A DNA stretch of 64,000 nt from Cognatilysobacter bugurensis (lineage in GTDB: Bacteria; Pseudomonadota; Gammaproteobacteria; Xanthomonadales; Xanthomonadaceae), in the NCBI RefSeq assembly GCF_014652095.1, contig NZ_BMYD01000002.1, forward strand, positions 62,001 to 126,000. The letters are read 5' to 3'. Under the pieces are notes generated by a model. That model made no database searches. It saw nothing but the letters and a program-made list of their open reading frames with translations, and was not told where the DNA came from. Of the stretch, positions 46,079 to 55,004 are shown in pieces (within the stretch, counting starts at the first letter, position 1; each line of letters opens with the position of its first letter). The translations under genes and the position numbers were made by a program.

Positions 46079-46210
46079 GCATTACAGGGTTGAGGCTCGG
46101 GCGCCACGCCCCGTCGAGCATCGGCTGCGCCCTGCGTAGGCCACAGCTATCGGCACACGCATCGATCCGCTAGCCTGCGCACCGTCGCGCCCCCGCAGTG
46201 GACCCGCCGC

Positions 46211-46996
46211 ATGCGCATTCCGATCTTCCAGCTCGATGCGTTCGCGACGCGGCGCCTTACGGGCAATCCGGCGGCGATCATGCTGCTCGATCACTTTCTC
46301 GATGACGCGCTGATGCAGGCAGTGGCGGCGGAGAACAATTTGTCCGAGACGGCCTTCATCGTGCGGGAGGCGGGCGACTACCGGGTGCGGTGGTTCACGC
46401 CTGCCATCGAAGTGCCGCTGTGCGGTCACGCCACGCTCGCGAGTGCGGCGGTGGTGATGGAGCGGCTGGAGCCCGCACGCCGCAGTGTCACGTTCGCATC
46501 GGCGAGCGGCCCGTTGCGCGTCGAGCGCACTGCGTCTGGCTATCGCATGGACTTTCCGTCGCGCGTATCGGTCGAGGTCGCGCCCCCTGCGGGCTTGGTA
46601 CGTGCGCTGGGTGTCGATCCTGTCGAGGTCCATGCCGACGCATCCAATTACCTGGTCGTGCTGCAGAGCGCGCGTTGTGTGCAGGCGCTGACGCCGGACA
46701 TCCCGGCGCTCGTCGGGCTGGATCGCACGGGCGTGGTCGTCACTGCGCGGGGCGACGCCCCCTACGACTTCACCAGCCGCTACTTCGCGCCGGCGAAGGG
46801 CGTTCCCGAAGACCCCGTCACCGGCGGCGCGCACTGCGGGCTCGCACCGTTCTGGGCGCCACGGCTGGGCAAGATGGAGTTCCGTGCCTGGCAGGCGTCG
46901 CGTCGTGGCGGCGAGGTCGTCTGCCGCCTCGTGGGGGACCGCGTCGAGCTAGAAGGCGCGTGTGTGTTCTACATGGAAGGCACCGTCGAGCTATGA
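46211..46996 (+). CDS. PhzF-family isomerase/epimerase-like protein
   Basis: 261 residues, close to the family length of about 260-290. PhzF proteins have two similar diaminopimelate-epimerase-like halves. Signatures are the N-terminal FQLDAFATRRLTGNPAAIMLLD, the catalytic region ENNLSETAFI with Glu at about residue 46, LCGHATLASA and the second-half VTGGAHCGLAPFW. Most members outside phenazine clusters have unknown substrates and no phenazine genes are nearby. The stop overlaps the GFA gene by 4 bases, so the pair is translationally coupled. Confidence 0.92.
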   Translation: MRIPIFQLDAFATRRLTGNPAAIMLLDHFLDDALMQAVAAENNLSETAFIVREAGDYRVRWFTPAIEVPLCGHATLASAAVVMERLEPARRSVTFASASGPLRVERTASGYRMDFPSRVSVEVAPPAGLVRALGVDPVEVHADASNYLVVLQSARCVQALTPDIPALVGLDRTGVVVTARGDAPYDFTSRYFAPAKGVPEDPVTGGAHCGLAPFWAPRLGKMEFRAWQASRRGGEVVCRLVGDRVELEGACVFYMEGTVEL

Positions 46997-47385
46997 CGCG
47001 ATATGCAGGCTCGTGCCATTGCGGCGCCGTGCAGTTCAAGGTGGACGCGGTGATCACCGAGGTCACCACCTGCGACTGCTCGCTGTGCACGCAGCGCAAT
47101 GCGGTGATGGCAAAGGTGCCCGAGGCGGCGTTGACCGTCGTGCAGGGTGCAGACCACCTCACGCTCTACCAGTGGAATACACGGCGCGCGATGCACTACT
47201 TCTGCGACCGCTGCGGGATCTACGTATTCCACCGAAAGCGCGCCGCGCCCGATCACTTCGGCGTCAACGTGTTCTGCCTGGCAGGGTTCGACCCGCAGTC
47301 CGTCCCCCTGCGCGCAACAGAAGGCCTCGGCATGTCGATCGAAGATCCGCTGGCACGACCGGAGTGGCCGGGGCCGAGGGTCTGA
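46993..47385 (+). CDS. GFA-family (glutathione-dependent formaldehyde-activating-like / CENP-V) protein
   Basis: 130 residues with the zinc-binding GFA fold. Metal ligands are visible as CHCG near residue 8, TTCDCSLC near 26-32 and FCDRCG near 69-74. Members are often annotated as formaldehyde-activating enzymes from Gfa of Paracoccus, but that activity is disputed and most are uncharacterised. It overlaps phzF by 4 bases (ATGA). The chromosomal distance to adhC/fghA gives no functional link. Confidence 0.92.
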   Translation: MTRYAGSCHCGAVQFKVDAVITEVTTCDCSLCTQRNAVMAKVPEAALTVVQGADHLTLYQWNTRRAMHYFCDRCGIYVFHRKRAAPDHFGVNVFCLAGFDPQSVPLRATEGLGMSIEDPLARPEWPGPRV

Positions 47386-47501
47386 TCTCGGCCGCTGTAA
47401 TGGCTGGCGAAATTGCGAACGGAGGCAGTGGGATCGGCTGACCGCGTCCGACCGCCTGCTGCTCGCAATGGCAGCCGAGCGCGCCCCGTTATCCTTGGCG
47501 C

Positions 47502-48614
47502 ATGTTCTCGATCATCCTCTACGTCGTCGGCTCGCTGATGCACTTCTACGTCGCGGACCGGGTCCGCCGCGCCGCGTTCCTGCGCGAACGGGTTCGGCCG
47601 GGGCCGTGGTGGTTGGGCGCCGTGCTGGTCTGGCTCGTCTACATCGCGGGCGTGCGGATTGGCGACGAGGCGCTCGATTGGCGCTGGTGGCCGGGCCAGT
47701 TCGCGATGACGTGGCTCGGGCTGCTGTTCGTGATGACCATGTGCCTGCTCGTGGCGGACGTGCTCACCGGCTTCGGCCTGTGGCTGCGACGCCACCGTCC
47801 GGCATTGATCGGCATTGCCGCGATGGCCGGCCTGGCCATCGGCGCGTTCGGCATTTGGCAGGCGGTGCGCGCGCCGCGCGTGATCGAGTATGAGGTGATG
47901 CTCGACGAGCTTCCCCGCGCGCTCGACGGAACCGTGCTGGCGATGGTCGCCGACCTGCACCTGGGCGCGCAGCGCGGGCCGGAATGGCTGGCCGCGCGCG
48001 TCGAGCAGATCAACGCGCTGTCACCCGATGCTGTGGTGATGGTCGGCGACCAGGTCGAGGGCGAGCCGGTGCGCAGCGAGTTGCTGCCGGCCGTGCTGCA
48101 GCGGCTGCAGGCGCCGCTGGGAGTCTGGGCCGTGACCGGCAACCATGAGTTCTACGGCGACGTGGCCGAAACGCTCGCGGAGTTCGAAGCCGGCGGCGTG
48201 GGCTGGCTGCGCGATGGGCACGCGACGATTGCGCCGGGCCTCGTGCTCACGGGCATCGACGACGTCGGCCGTGCGATGCGCCGAGGTGACGACCCGGCGC
48301 GTGCGGTCGAGCCCGTGCTCGCGACGCGTCCCGACGGGGCTTCGATCCTGCTCGCGCACATCCCGGCGCTGCCGGTGGTCGAGCAGGCATCGCGGCAGGG
48401 CGTGGACCTCATGCTGTCCGGCCACACGCACGACGGCCAGATCTGGCCATTCAACCATGCGGTGAAGACCCGCTTTCCGCTCGTGGTCGGTGAATACCGA
48501 GTCGGGGCAATGACGCTGATCGTCAGCCGCGGCGCCGGCAGTTGGGGGCCGCGCATGCGGCTGTGGAAAGCAGGCGAGATCGTGAAGCTGACCTTGCGCT
48601 CGCCACGCCCCTAG
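47502..48614 (+). CDS. Membrane-bound metallophosphoesterase (calcineurin-like)
   Basis: 370 residues. Four N-terminal hydrophobic segments (about 1-20, 33-50, 65-85, 100-120) anchor a C-terminal calcineurin-like phosphoesterase. Metal motifs in order: VADLHLG near 150, MVGDQVEG near 178 (GD), TGNHE near 212 and SGHTHDGQ near 307. This is the YkuE/YaeI branch, some members of which hydrolyse lipid A-type UDP-sugars or lipid substrates; the substrate is not known here. It is followed directly by a RAYT remnant. Confidence 0.92.
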   Translation: MFSIILYVVGSLMHFYVADRVRRAAFLRERVRPGPWWLGAVLVWLVYIAGVRIGDEALDWRWWPGQFAMTWLGLLFVMTMCLLVADVLTGFGLWLRRHRPALIGIAAMAGLAIGAFGIWQAVRAPRVIEYEVMLDELPRALDGTVLAMVADLHLGAQRGPEWLAARVEQINALSPDAVVMVGDQVEGEPVRSELLPAVLQRLQAPLGVWAVTGNHEFYGDVAETLAEFEAGGVGWLRDGHATIAPGLVLTGIDDVGRAMRRGDDPARAVEPVLATRPDGASILLAHIPALPVVEQASRQGVDLMLSGHTHDGQIWPFNHAVKTRFPLVVGEYRVGAMTLIVSRGAGSWGPRMRLWKAGEIVKLTLRSPRP

Positions 48615-48977
48615 AAACTCGATATCGATGCCTTTCGCGACGAGAGCAGCGTAGGCGACGTGCCGCTCGCGATCGACGGCGCTTAGGCGTCGATAGACCT
48701 CATGCGGCGTGATCCGCACATCGTGCCTGCCGAGCGCGTTGCAGGCGTAGCTGCTCCAGCGGTACTCGTCCGGCTGCAGCACCATCGCCGCCCGCACCGG
48801 GTCGAGTTCGATGTAGCGGTAGCAGGCGAGCACAACCTCGTCGCTGTCGACCAGCGCGGGGTCGTGGGAGTCGCACCATGGTGCGCATCCGATTGGGATG
48901 CCCACCATGGCCTTGCGTCGAACCAACTCGCTGTCAGGCAACGCCGCGCAGTGCGTGGGAAATGAACCTGACCCCTT
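48615..48977 (-). pseudogene. Decayed RAYT with internal deletion, plus right REP
   Basis: From 48863 to 48615 it encodes the middle of a RAYT (SDEVVLACYRYIELDPVRAAM, then YRWSSYACNALGRHDVRITPHE), closely like 38261-38971. The start region (ATG at 48879, MVRLPRP) is fused out of frame to the middle, so the HUH domain is lost, and the C-terminus is missing. The right REP (GAACCTGACCCC) is at 48961-48977; no left REP is seen next to the phosphoesterase stop. Confidence 0.85.
48961..48977 (-). repeat. REP core
   Basis: AATGAACCTGACCCCTT, inverted orientation, as in 39055-39070. Confidence 0.85.
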
Positions 48978-49098
48978 TGGGTGTGCCGACTCGACGCACC
49001 CGGTTTACCCGATCCACCGGTTTCCCCGAGGGGCCGCATGCCCGCGCCGCGCACGGCCATACTCGGGATCACCGGAACGCCGCTGCTGGAGCCCTCGC

Positions 49099-51144
49099 AT
49101 GAAGACGACCGTTGTCCTGTTCGCCGCCGCACTGATCGGCTCGCAGATCACCGCGGCGCATGCCGATGAGACCTTCACCGTCATCCGCGGCGGTTCGAAC
49201 GTCGGGCACCTGAAGGTCGACGAGGACGCCGACACGGTCCGTATCGATTACGACTACAAGAGCAACGGTCGAGGCCCGACGATGGTCGAGGAACTCCGGC
49301 TCGGGCCCGATGGGCTGCCGCGCTCGTGGACGATCTCGGGCGCGACCACGTTCGGCAGCAAGGTCAGCGAGCGTTTCGAGCAGGCGGGCAGCAAGGCCAC
49401 ATGGACTGATTCGGTCGGCAGCGGCAGCGCCACGGTCACCGAGCCGAGCCTGTATGTGGGCCAGGGCGCCAGTCCGTGGGCGCTGGGCATGTACGCACGC
49501 GCGCTGCTCGCCGATGCCGACAAGACGATGCCGACGCTGCCGGGCGGCAGCATCCGTGTCGAGCCCGGCGAAACGATGAGCGTCAGCGGCAAGGGCGGCA
49601 CGATCCAGGTGCGCGCCCACGCGATCAGCGGCATCGATCTCAATCCATCCTATGTCCTGCTCGATCAGGACAACGAGCTGTTCGCCTACATCGCGCCGGC
49701 GTTCATCGTCATCCGCGAAGGCTTTGAGTCCGAGGAACAGCGCCTGCGCGATGTCGCGGCGCAGCTGGCCACCAAGCGCTTCGAGTCGATCCAGAAGCAG
49801 ACCGCACACCGCTTCGAGGCGCCGCTGCGCATCCGCAACGTGCGCGTGTTCGATCCGAAGACGCTCGCGCTCACCGCACCGGTGTCCGTGCGCGTCGAGG
49901 GCGAGCGCATCACCGGCGTCGATCCGCTCGATGTCGCATCCGTGCCGGGCGAGGTGGTGATCGAGGGTGCCGGCGGCACGCTCGTGCCCGGCCTGATGGA
50001 CATGCACGGGCACGTCTCGCAGGACGCCGCGCTGCTGAACATCGCCGCGGGCGTCACGACCATGCGCGACATGGGCAACGACAACGCGGTGCTCGACAAG
50101 CTCATCGAGCGCATCGAAGCCGGCACCATCGCCGGGCCGCGCATCGTGCGCAGCGGCATGATCGAGGGCAAGAGCCCGTTCAACACCAGCAACGGCATCC
50201 TCGTCGAGAACCTTAAGCAGGCACTCGATGCCGTGCGCTGGTATGCCGACCGCGACTACTGGCAGGTCAAGCTCTACAACAGCATGAAGCCCGAGTACGC
50301 GAAGCCCGTCGTGGCCGAGGCGCATCGCCTGGGGCTGCGCGTGGCCGGACATGTGCCGGCATTCGCGAACGCCGATGCGATGGTCGAGGCCGGGTTCGAC
50401 GAGCTCACCCACATCAACCAGATCCTGCTCGGCTGGGTGCTCGAGCCGAACGAAGACACCCGCACGCTGTTGCGACTGACCGCGCTGCGCCGCCTGCCGC
50501 CGCTCGACCTGCAGTCCGAACGCGTGCAGCGCACGATCGGCCTGATCGCCAAGAACAACGTGGCGGTCGAGCCGACGATCGGCATCCACGAGTTCCTGCT
50601 GCTCAACCGCGATGGCCAGACGCCCGCAGGCATGGCCGATTACATCGACCACCTGCCGGTGGGCGCGCAGCGCGACGCGAAGCGGGCGTGGTCGGACATG
50701 TCGGCGCCCGGCGACGCCGAGGCCTACCGGGGTGCGTACGCCAAATTGCTGGACACGCTGCGAATGATGCGCGAGCGCGGCATCCAGCTGATTCCCGGCA
50801 CCGATACCGGCGGCGCGCTGACATTCCATCGCGAGTTGGAGCTGTTCCAGCAGATCGGCTTCAGCGCGCCCGAAGCGCTCAAGCTGGCGACGCTCGACAT
50901 GGCCCGTTACCTGGGCCGCGGCGACTCGCTCGGCTCGATCGAGGCGGGCAAGCTCGCCGACTTCTTCCTCGTGCCGGGCGACCCCACGCAGGATCTCAAG
51001 GCGATCAAGAAGATCAGCATGGTGGTGAGCGACGGCGTCACGTACTTCCCGTCGGAGATCTACCCGCATTTTGGCGTGACCCCGTTCGCGGATGCGCCGA
51101 CGGTGGCGCTCCCGAAGCGGACCCAATCGGGCGGAGCGGATTAA
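49099..51144 (+). CDS. Secreted amidohydrolase-family metal-dependent hydrolase
   Basis: 681 residues with a signal peptide (cleavage after AAHA, residue 22). The first 240 residues form an all-beta domain of unknown role; then comes an imidazolonepropionase/prolidase-like amidohydrolase. Metal and catalytic residues: HGH at 303-305 in GLMDMHGHVSQD, the metal-bridging lysine in QVKLYNS near 396, AGHVP near 420, ELTHIN near 438 and PGTDTGG near 572. Many secreted relatives cleave dipeptides or amides; the substrate cannot be told. ATG 49099 is chosen for the signal peptide, although the frame is open farther upstream. Confidence 0.9.
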   Translation: MKTTVVLFAAALIGSQITAAHADETFTVIRGGSNVGHLKVDEDADTVRIDYDYKSNGRGPTMVEELRLGPDGLPRSWTISGATTFGSKVSERFEQAGSKATWTDSVGSGSATVTEPSLYVGQGASPWALGMYARALLADADKTMPTLPGGSIRVEPGETMSVSGKGGTIQVRAHAISGIDLNPSYVLLDQDNELFAYIAPAFIVIREGFESEEQRLRDVAAQLATKRFESIQKQTAHRFEAPLRIRNVRVFDPKTLALTAPVSVRVEGERITGVDPLDVASVPGEVVIEGAGGTLVPGLMDMHGHVSQDAALLNIAAGVTTMRDMGNDNAVLDKLIERIEAGTIAGPRIVRSGMIEGKSPFNTSNGILVENLKQALDAVRWYADRDYWQVKLYNSMKPEYAKPVVAEAHRLGLRVAGHVPAFANADAMVEAGFDELTHINQILLGWVLEPNEDTRTLLRLTALRRLPPLDLQSERVQRTIGLIAKNNVAVEPTIGIHEFLLLNRDGQTPAGMADYIDHLPVGAQRDAKRAWSDMSAPGDAEAYRGAYAKLLDTLRMMRERGIQLIPGTDTGGALTFHRELELFQQIGFSAPEALKLATLDMARYLGRGDSLGSIEAGKLADFFLVPGDPTQDLKAIKKISMVVSDGVTYFPSEIYPHFGVTPFADAPTVALPKRTQSGGAD

Positions 51145-51239
51145 GCGGCCTGACTGTCTTCGCTGCTGCGCGATCAGTCGATTCCCGTGGGAGGCAGCAC
51201 CAAGGGGACAGAGCCAAAGACGACAGAACCAAAGGCGAC

Positions 51240-51269
51240 GGAGGCAGTTGAGTCGAGCTAACTGCCTCC
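51240..51269. terminator. Hairpin between convergent genes
   Basis: GGAGGCAGTT pairs perfectly with AACTGCCTCC around GAGTCGAGCT, located between the amidohydrolase and OmpA gene ends. There is no T-run. Similar sequences occur near 43224-43251 and 62386-62417, so it is also a dispersed repeat. Confidence 0.6.
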
Positions 51270-51295
51270 GTCCCCGTTCCGAACACAAGCCTCCA

Positions 51296-52312
51296 TCAGC
51301 TCTGGATGTTCAGCTCCGTGCGGCGGTTCCTGCTACGCGCTTCCGGATTGTCGGAACCGTCCGGGTTCTGGTTGGGAACGAGCGGGCGGGTTTCGCCATA
51401 GCCGATCGGGCCGATGAGTCGCGCCGCGTCCACGCCTTTCTCGACCAGATAGTCGTAGACCGCCTTGGCTCGGCGTTGCGATAGCTTCTGGTTGTACTCG
51501 GCATCGCCGCGCGAGTCGGTGTGCCCGGCCACTTCGATCTTGAGTGACTCGTGGCGCTTCAGGATTTCCACGGCTTGGTCCAGCACGGTCCTCGCGGAGG
51601 CATCGAGCTTCGCCGCGTCGTACGCGAAGGTCACGCCCTGAAGGTCGATCGAGATCGCCGCCGGGCAGCCGTCCGGGCCAATCGCCTGACCGGCTGCGGA
51701 ACCCGGGCATTGGTCGAGGCAGTTGATGATCCGGTCGCCGTCGTCGTCACCCTTGTCGCCTTCTGGCGTCGGGCAGTTCTGCACCAGCGGGACGGCGGGC
51801 ACCCCGGTCGCCACGCGCACGCCCCGCGATTGCAGCCAGGCATCGAACTCATCGGCAGTGCGGTTGACGCCGTTCTCCTGCATGTTGAAGCGCGACGATT
51901 CGGCGCCGGTCGGCGCCGGTACTGTCGTAGCGGGCATGGGCTGCCCCGCCGGCGGCGGAACGCTCTGCGCAGGCGGGCCGACTGGAGCCGTGCTGGAGGG
52001 AGCGGGCTGGGCTTGCGTCGCCCGGTTCACATCATCCGACTGCGGGTTGCCGGTCTGCGCGGGCACTGCCGCGGCGGGCACGGGCTGCCCCGCAGGCGGC
52101 GGAACGCTCTGTGCAGGCGGGCCGACTGGAGGCGTGCTGGACGGAGCGGGCTGAGCTTGAACCGCCCCGCTTTGATCATCCGACTGCCCGGAAGCCGCAG
52201 CAGGCTCCAAGGGGGTGGCCTGCTGGCTCTGCGTCGATCCAGTGGCCGCGCATGCAGTGCATGCAAGCAGCAGCGCACTGCCGACAAGGAGTTTCTTTCG
52301 AAGGAGAACCAT
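51296..52312 (-). CDS. OmpA-family outer-membrane lipoprotein with TSP3-like repeat
   Basis: 338 residues. The N-terminus has a signal sequence and lipobox (LLLAC or CTAC near residues 15-21). A Pro/Ala/Gln-rich stalk contains two nearly identical 48-residue units. A thrombospondin type 3-like calcium-binding segment (GDDDGDRIINCLDQCPG) lies near 185-205. The C-terminal OmpA-like domain binds peptidoglycan: VAGHTDSRGDAEYNQKLSQRRAKAVYDYL near 260-290 with the conserved Asp and Arg. It probably links the outer membrane to the cell wall. Confidence 0.92.
   Translation of the reverse strand: MVLLRKKLLVGSALLLACTACAATGSTQSQQATPLEPAAASGQSDDQSGAVQAQPAPSSTPPVGPPAQSVPPPAGQPVPAAAVPAQTGNPQSDDVNRATQAQPAPSSTAPVGPPAQSVPPPAGQPMPATTVPAPTGAESSRFNMQENGVNRTADEFDAWLQSRGVRVATGVPAVPLVQNCPTPEGDKGDDDGDRIINCLDQCPGSAAGQAIGPDGCPAAISIDLQGVTFAYDAAKLDASARTVLDQAVEILKRHESLKIEVAGHTDSRGDAEYNQKLSQRRAKAVYDYLVEKGVDAARLIGPIGYGETRPLVPNQNPDGSDNPEARSRNRRTELNIQS
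51931..52161 (-). repeat. 144-bp tandem duplication inside the OmpA-like gene
   Basis: The segment starting at 51931 recurs starting at 52075, with only scattered differences, over about 87 bases. The offset of 144 bases equals 48 codons, so the frame is kept and the stalk is lengthened. Confidence 0.85.
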
Positions 52313-52672
52313 GGTCCAGGACCCCGATGCAAAGCGCTACTTAAGTACATCTGGCGTGAAAAAAGGGTTTCTACCGGGTCCGTACCAGGGTGAGGTTGGA
52401 CCGCCTGCATTCCACGGACCGGGAGTCAGGCACCGCTTGGTGGGAGGCAGGGCGTTGCGAGCAACCACCAAGCACTGGAAACGCGTGTGGGAGACTGACA
52501 GTGCCGGGCCGGGTCTTCGCGCACCGCCACGACGGGTGGAGCTCCACGTAAAACGGAGGTCCACAGGTTTCGGCGGAGCCAGAAACCGCGGCATGGGTAG
52601 ACCGGGGACTGGCAAGTCGCCTGCGCGGATTTAAAGAAGAAGTACGAACGGGTTCACCGAGGCACGAAAACA
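52313..52672 (+). other. Intergenic region between OmpA-like and ankyrin genes
   Basis: 360 bases between divergent genes; it should contain both promoters. I see no recognisable gene, repeat or clear promoter boxes. Confidence 0.45.
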
Positions 52673-53494
52673 ATGAGCACCACAGAAAACGATGTTCCCA
52701 AGCCCGACAAGTCCACGCCCGCGCCATGGCCGCCGGTTCTCGAGAAGGGCGACCCGAACGTGTGGGGCAGGGCGCACACGACGATCCTGCTGAAGGCGGT
52801 CGAGCGCGACGACGTCGAGCTTGTCACGCGGATTCTGACGAGCGACCTTTGGGCGTCAAAGCAAGGCGGCTTCGCCTACCTGCCTGCCATCATGCCGAGC
52901 GCGCATTCGGGAGACATGGTGCGCTTGCTGGTACAGCACGGCGCCGATATCAACGCGCTTAACCGCAGTGGTGAGACGTGCTTCAACGTCATGACCGCGA
53001 AGGGCGGGCGCGCTAAAGACCGGGTCGGCACCGTGCGGGCCTTGCTTGAAGCAGGGTTGAAGGTGAGGACGGACGAGAGCACTGAACAGTGGCAAGGCTG
53101 GTCGCTGATTCGTGCATTGCGTAGCGACATACCGGGCTGGCAGGAACTGGGCGGCTTGATCCTTGCCGCGGGTGAAGATATCAACGCCACCATCGGTGAG
53201 CCCAAGCGCTTCTCAACGGCGCTGCACCAGGCCGTCAGGAGCTGCGATAAACCATTGGTTGCGTGGCTTCTGAAAAACGGAGCGGATACGCAGAAAAAAG
53301 ACAGCGAGGGGCGCACGCCCGCCAACATCATTCACGAGCGCCGTCGCAGTGGCCTGTCGACAAATTTTGTCGGATCGTTCCAGCAGGACACGGCTGACAT
53401 CGAAGCGATGTTGAACAAGCACGACTACGATCAAAAACATGTGCGCAAGGCCAATGAAGCAAGCGCGCCCGCTGCGCAGGGCAAAACCATCTAG
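52673..53494 (+). CDS. Ankyrin-repeat protein
   Basis: 273 residues, no signal peptide, so probably cytosolic. Ankyrin repeats are at about 38-100 (LKAVERDDVELVTRIL, then HSGDMVRLLVQHGADINALNRSGET) and 180-225 (ALHQAVRSCDKPLVAWLLKNGADTQKKDSEGRTPANI). The stretch between is a diverged repeat region. The N-terminus is Pro-rich. The protein probably mediates protein-protein contact; the partner is unknown. It stands alone between intergenic regions. Confidence 0.85.
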   Translation: MSTTENDVPKPDKSTPAPWPPVLEKGDPNVWGRAHTTILLKAVERDDVELVTRILTSDLWASKQGGFAYLPAIMPSAHSGDMVRLLVQHGADINALNRSGETCFNVMTAKGGRAKDRVGTVRALLEAGLKVRTDESTEQWQGWSLIRALRSDIPGWQELGGLILAAGEDINATIGEPKRFSTALHQAVRSCDKPLVAWLLKNGADTQKKDSEGRTPANIIHERRRSGLSTNFVGSFQQDTADIEAMLNKHDYDQKHVRKANEASAPAAQGKTI

Positions 53495-53820
53495 CCAGCC
53501 TGAGGGCGCCTTTGCGTCGGCACGCGGTCTGTGCACCATGCCTTCGCATGCTGGTCCACGCATATGCGCGTCGCACGGGCCGGACGTCGCGTGCGCTGGG
53601 CGTGGCGTGGGCTGGCAGCGAGGAACACCGTGGGCCGTTGCCTGCCTCCAGCCGCCCGTGCGGCGATTCGCCTCGAGTTGCTGAGGCAACGGGGCCCGGG
53701 CAGCTCCAAACCCTCTTACTGGTCCGAGGCACCGGCTGGTCTTCGGGTCGTCACGCAAACCGGCCGATCGAGCGTCATCTCGGCCGCGGCGTGGGAAGTC
53801 GCTTTAGAGAGACGCTGGGG
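53495..53820 (+). other. Intergenic region between ankyrin and DUF2242 genes
   Basis: 325 bases. Frames here have no recognisable protein features, and I find no repeat or terminator. Confidence 0.4.
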
Positions 53821-54399
53821 CTAGAGCACCGGATCGACCGGAAGCTCGGGAGCCCGCGATGCGGGCAGGTCTTCAGCGCTCGACACGTAGTGGCCCACCT
53901 GCTCGAACAGACGACGATAGAACTCCCGGTTCTGCACGGTGTTGCTCGCGACCCTCACGAGGTTGGCGCTGCTGCTGCCGATCGGCAGCGACACCGAGCC
54001 GATCATGCTCACGCCGATACTGGCGGACTTGACCGTGGTGTTGAGCTCGTAGCGGTCCTGCAGCGCATTGACGAAGACGATCGCGCCACCGCGCGGCTGC
54101 GACAGGCAGGTCGTGCGCACGTTGAGCTGGGTGTGCACGTCCGACTTGGGCTGGAAGCTCTTCGTTGCCTCGAACGTGTCAGCGGTTTTTTTGCCGATCA
54201 GATACCCCTGACCGAGCAGCGCGCGTCGCGCCGCCTCGCAGGCCGCGGCGGGCGCAACCGGGTACGTGCGCGAGTACGTGTCGCCGGCGCTGAACGTCTC
54301 GCCGGAAGGCGGGCGCTCCTTGCGGCTCAAGCAGGCGGTCAGCATCACGACGAGCACCGCGAGCGTCGCGGTGCGGCAGAGCAGGCGGGTCAAACCCAT
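53821..54399 (-). CDS. DUF2242 family lipoprotein
   Basis: 192 residues with a lipobox (LTAC, Cys at about residue 23). The mature part follows the DUF2242 layout: ETFSAGDTYSRTYP, CEAARRALLGQGYLIGKKTADTFEATKSFQP, a middle cysteine, then FVNALQDRYEL, SIGVSMIGSVSLPIGS and the closing FYRRLFEQVGHYV. The family is uncharacterised and found in beta- and gammaproteobacteria. No partner genes are next to it. Confidence 0.85.
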   Translation of the reverse strand: MGLTRLLCRTATLAVLVVMLTACLSRKERPPSGETFSAGDTYSRTYPVAPAAACEAARRALLGQGYLIGKKTADTFEATKSFQPKSDVHTQLNVRTTCLSQPRGGAIVFVNALQDRYELNTTVKSASIGVSMIGSVSLPIGSSSANLVRVASNTVQNREFYRRLFEQVGHYVSSAEDLPASRAPELPVDPVL

Positions 54400-55004
54400 T
54401 GGCAGGCAGGCGGAAAGGGCGGGGGCGAAAGTCTAGCGATCGCCGGGCACCGCGCCGCTGAACGTAACAAGCGAATGCGTACTCGCCGCTCTTGACCAGC
54501 GCGGACCTGAAGCCGCCTGCCCATAGCGTGCCGGTGCGTCGATCTCGCGCGTGGAAGCCGGCGACGTAGCGCTGGCGAATAGGGGGAGTCCGCCGCTTGG
54601 CCGCCTCCGACCCTTTCAGGTTGCGCACCAGCGCGAAAACCGCCGAGAAAACCGCTCAATGGTCGAGCAATCTCCTGCGTATCGCGTTTGAAACGCTTTA
54701 TTACACAGCGTGTATGCACGCGTGTCTGCGGTTGCACTGGCGTGCGGGGCCAACAATAAAGACGCCCTTGGGCTGTGTTCTGCGGCAGAGCGAATTCGGT
54801 CCCGATGTCATCAACGGGCGCTCGAATTTTTTCATCGGGCTCACATTTGGACTGCAACGTTCCGCTCCGCACGAGCGCAAGGAATCCGGCGTCGTGCGGT
54901 CCAGCAAGGATTCACGTGGCCCGCGAATGCGGTGCCGCGCTCAACCAGCCCAATCACGCAGCCGGGTCTCCCCGGCGTCAATCACCTTGCAAGGAGACGT
55001 TCCA
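54400..55004. other. Gene-free region with a RAYT scrap and the DUF4394 promoter
   Basis: About 600 bases. A RAYT remnant is at 54461-54577. A/T-rich sequence with TTGAAA at 54688-54693 may hold the promoter of the DUF4394 gene, giving a leader of nearly 300 bases. No other gene is supported. Confidence 0.5.
54461..54577 (-). pseudogene. RAYT gene remnant
   Basis: About 39 codons readable as QRYVAGFHARDRRTGTLW, continuing FRSALVKSGEYAFACYV, match the middle of the intact RAYT (RRYVAGFNTRYRRTGTLW). Both ends are missing and no REP core is adjacent. Confidence 0.78.

Noticed and set aside
46993-47385. Assigning the GFA-family protein as a formaldehyde-activating enzyme linked to adhC/fghA
   Set aside because: That activity is disputed for the family, and the gene is 45 kb away in an operon with phzF.
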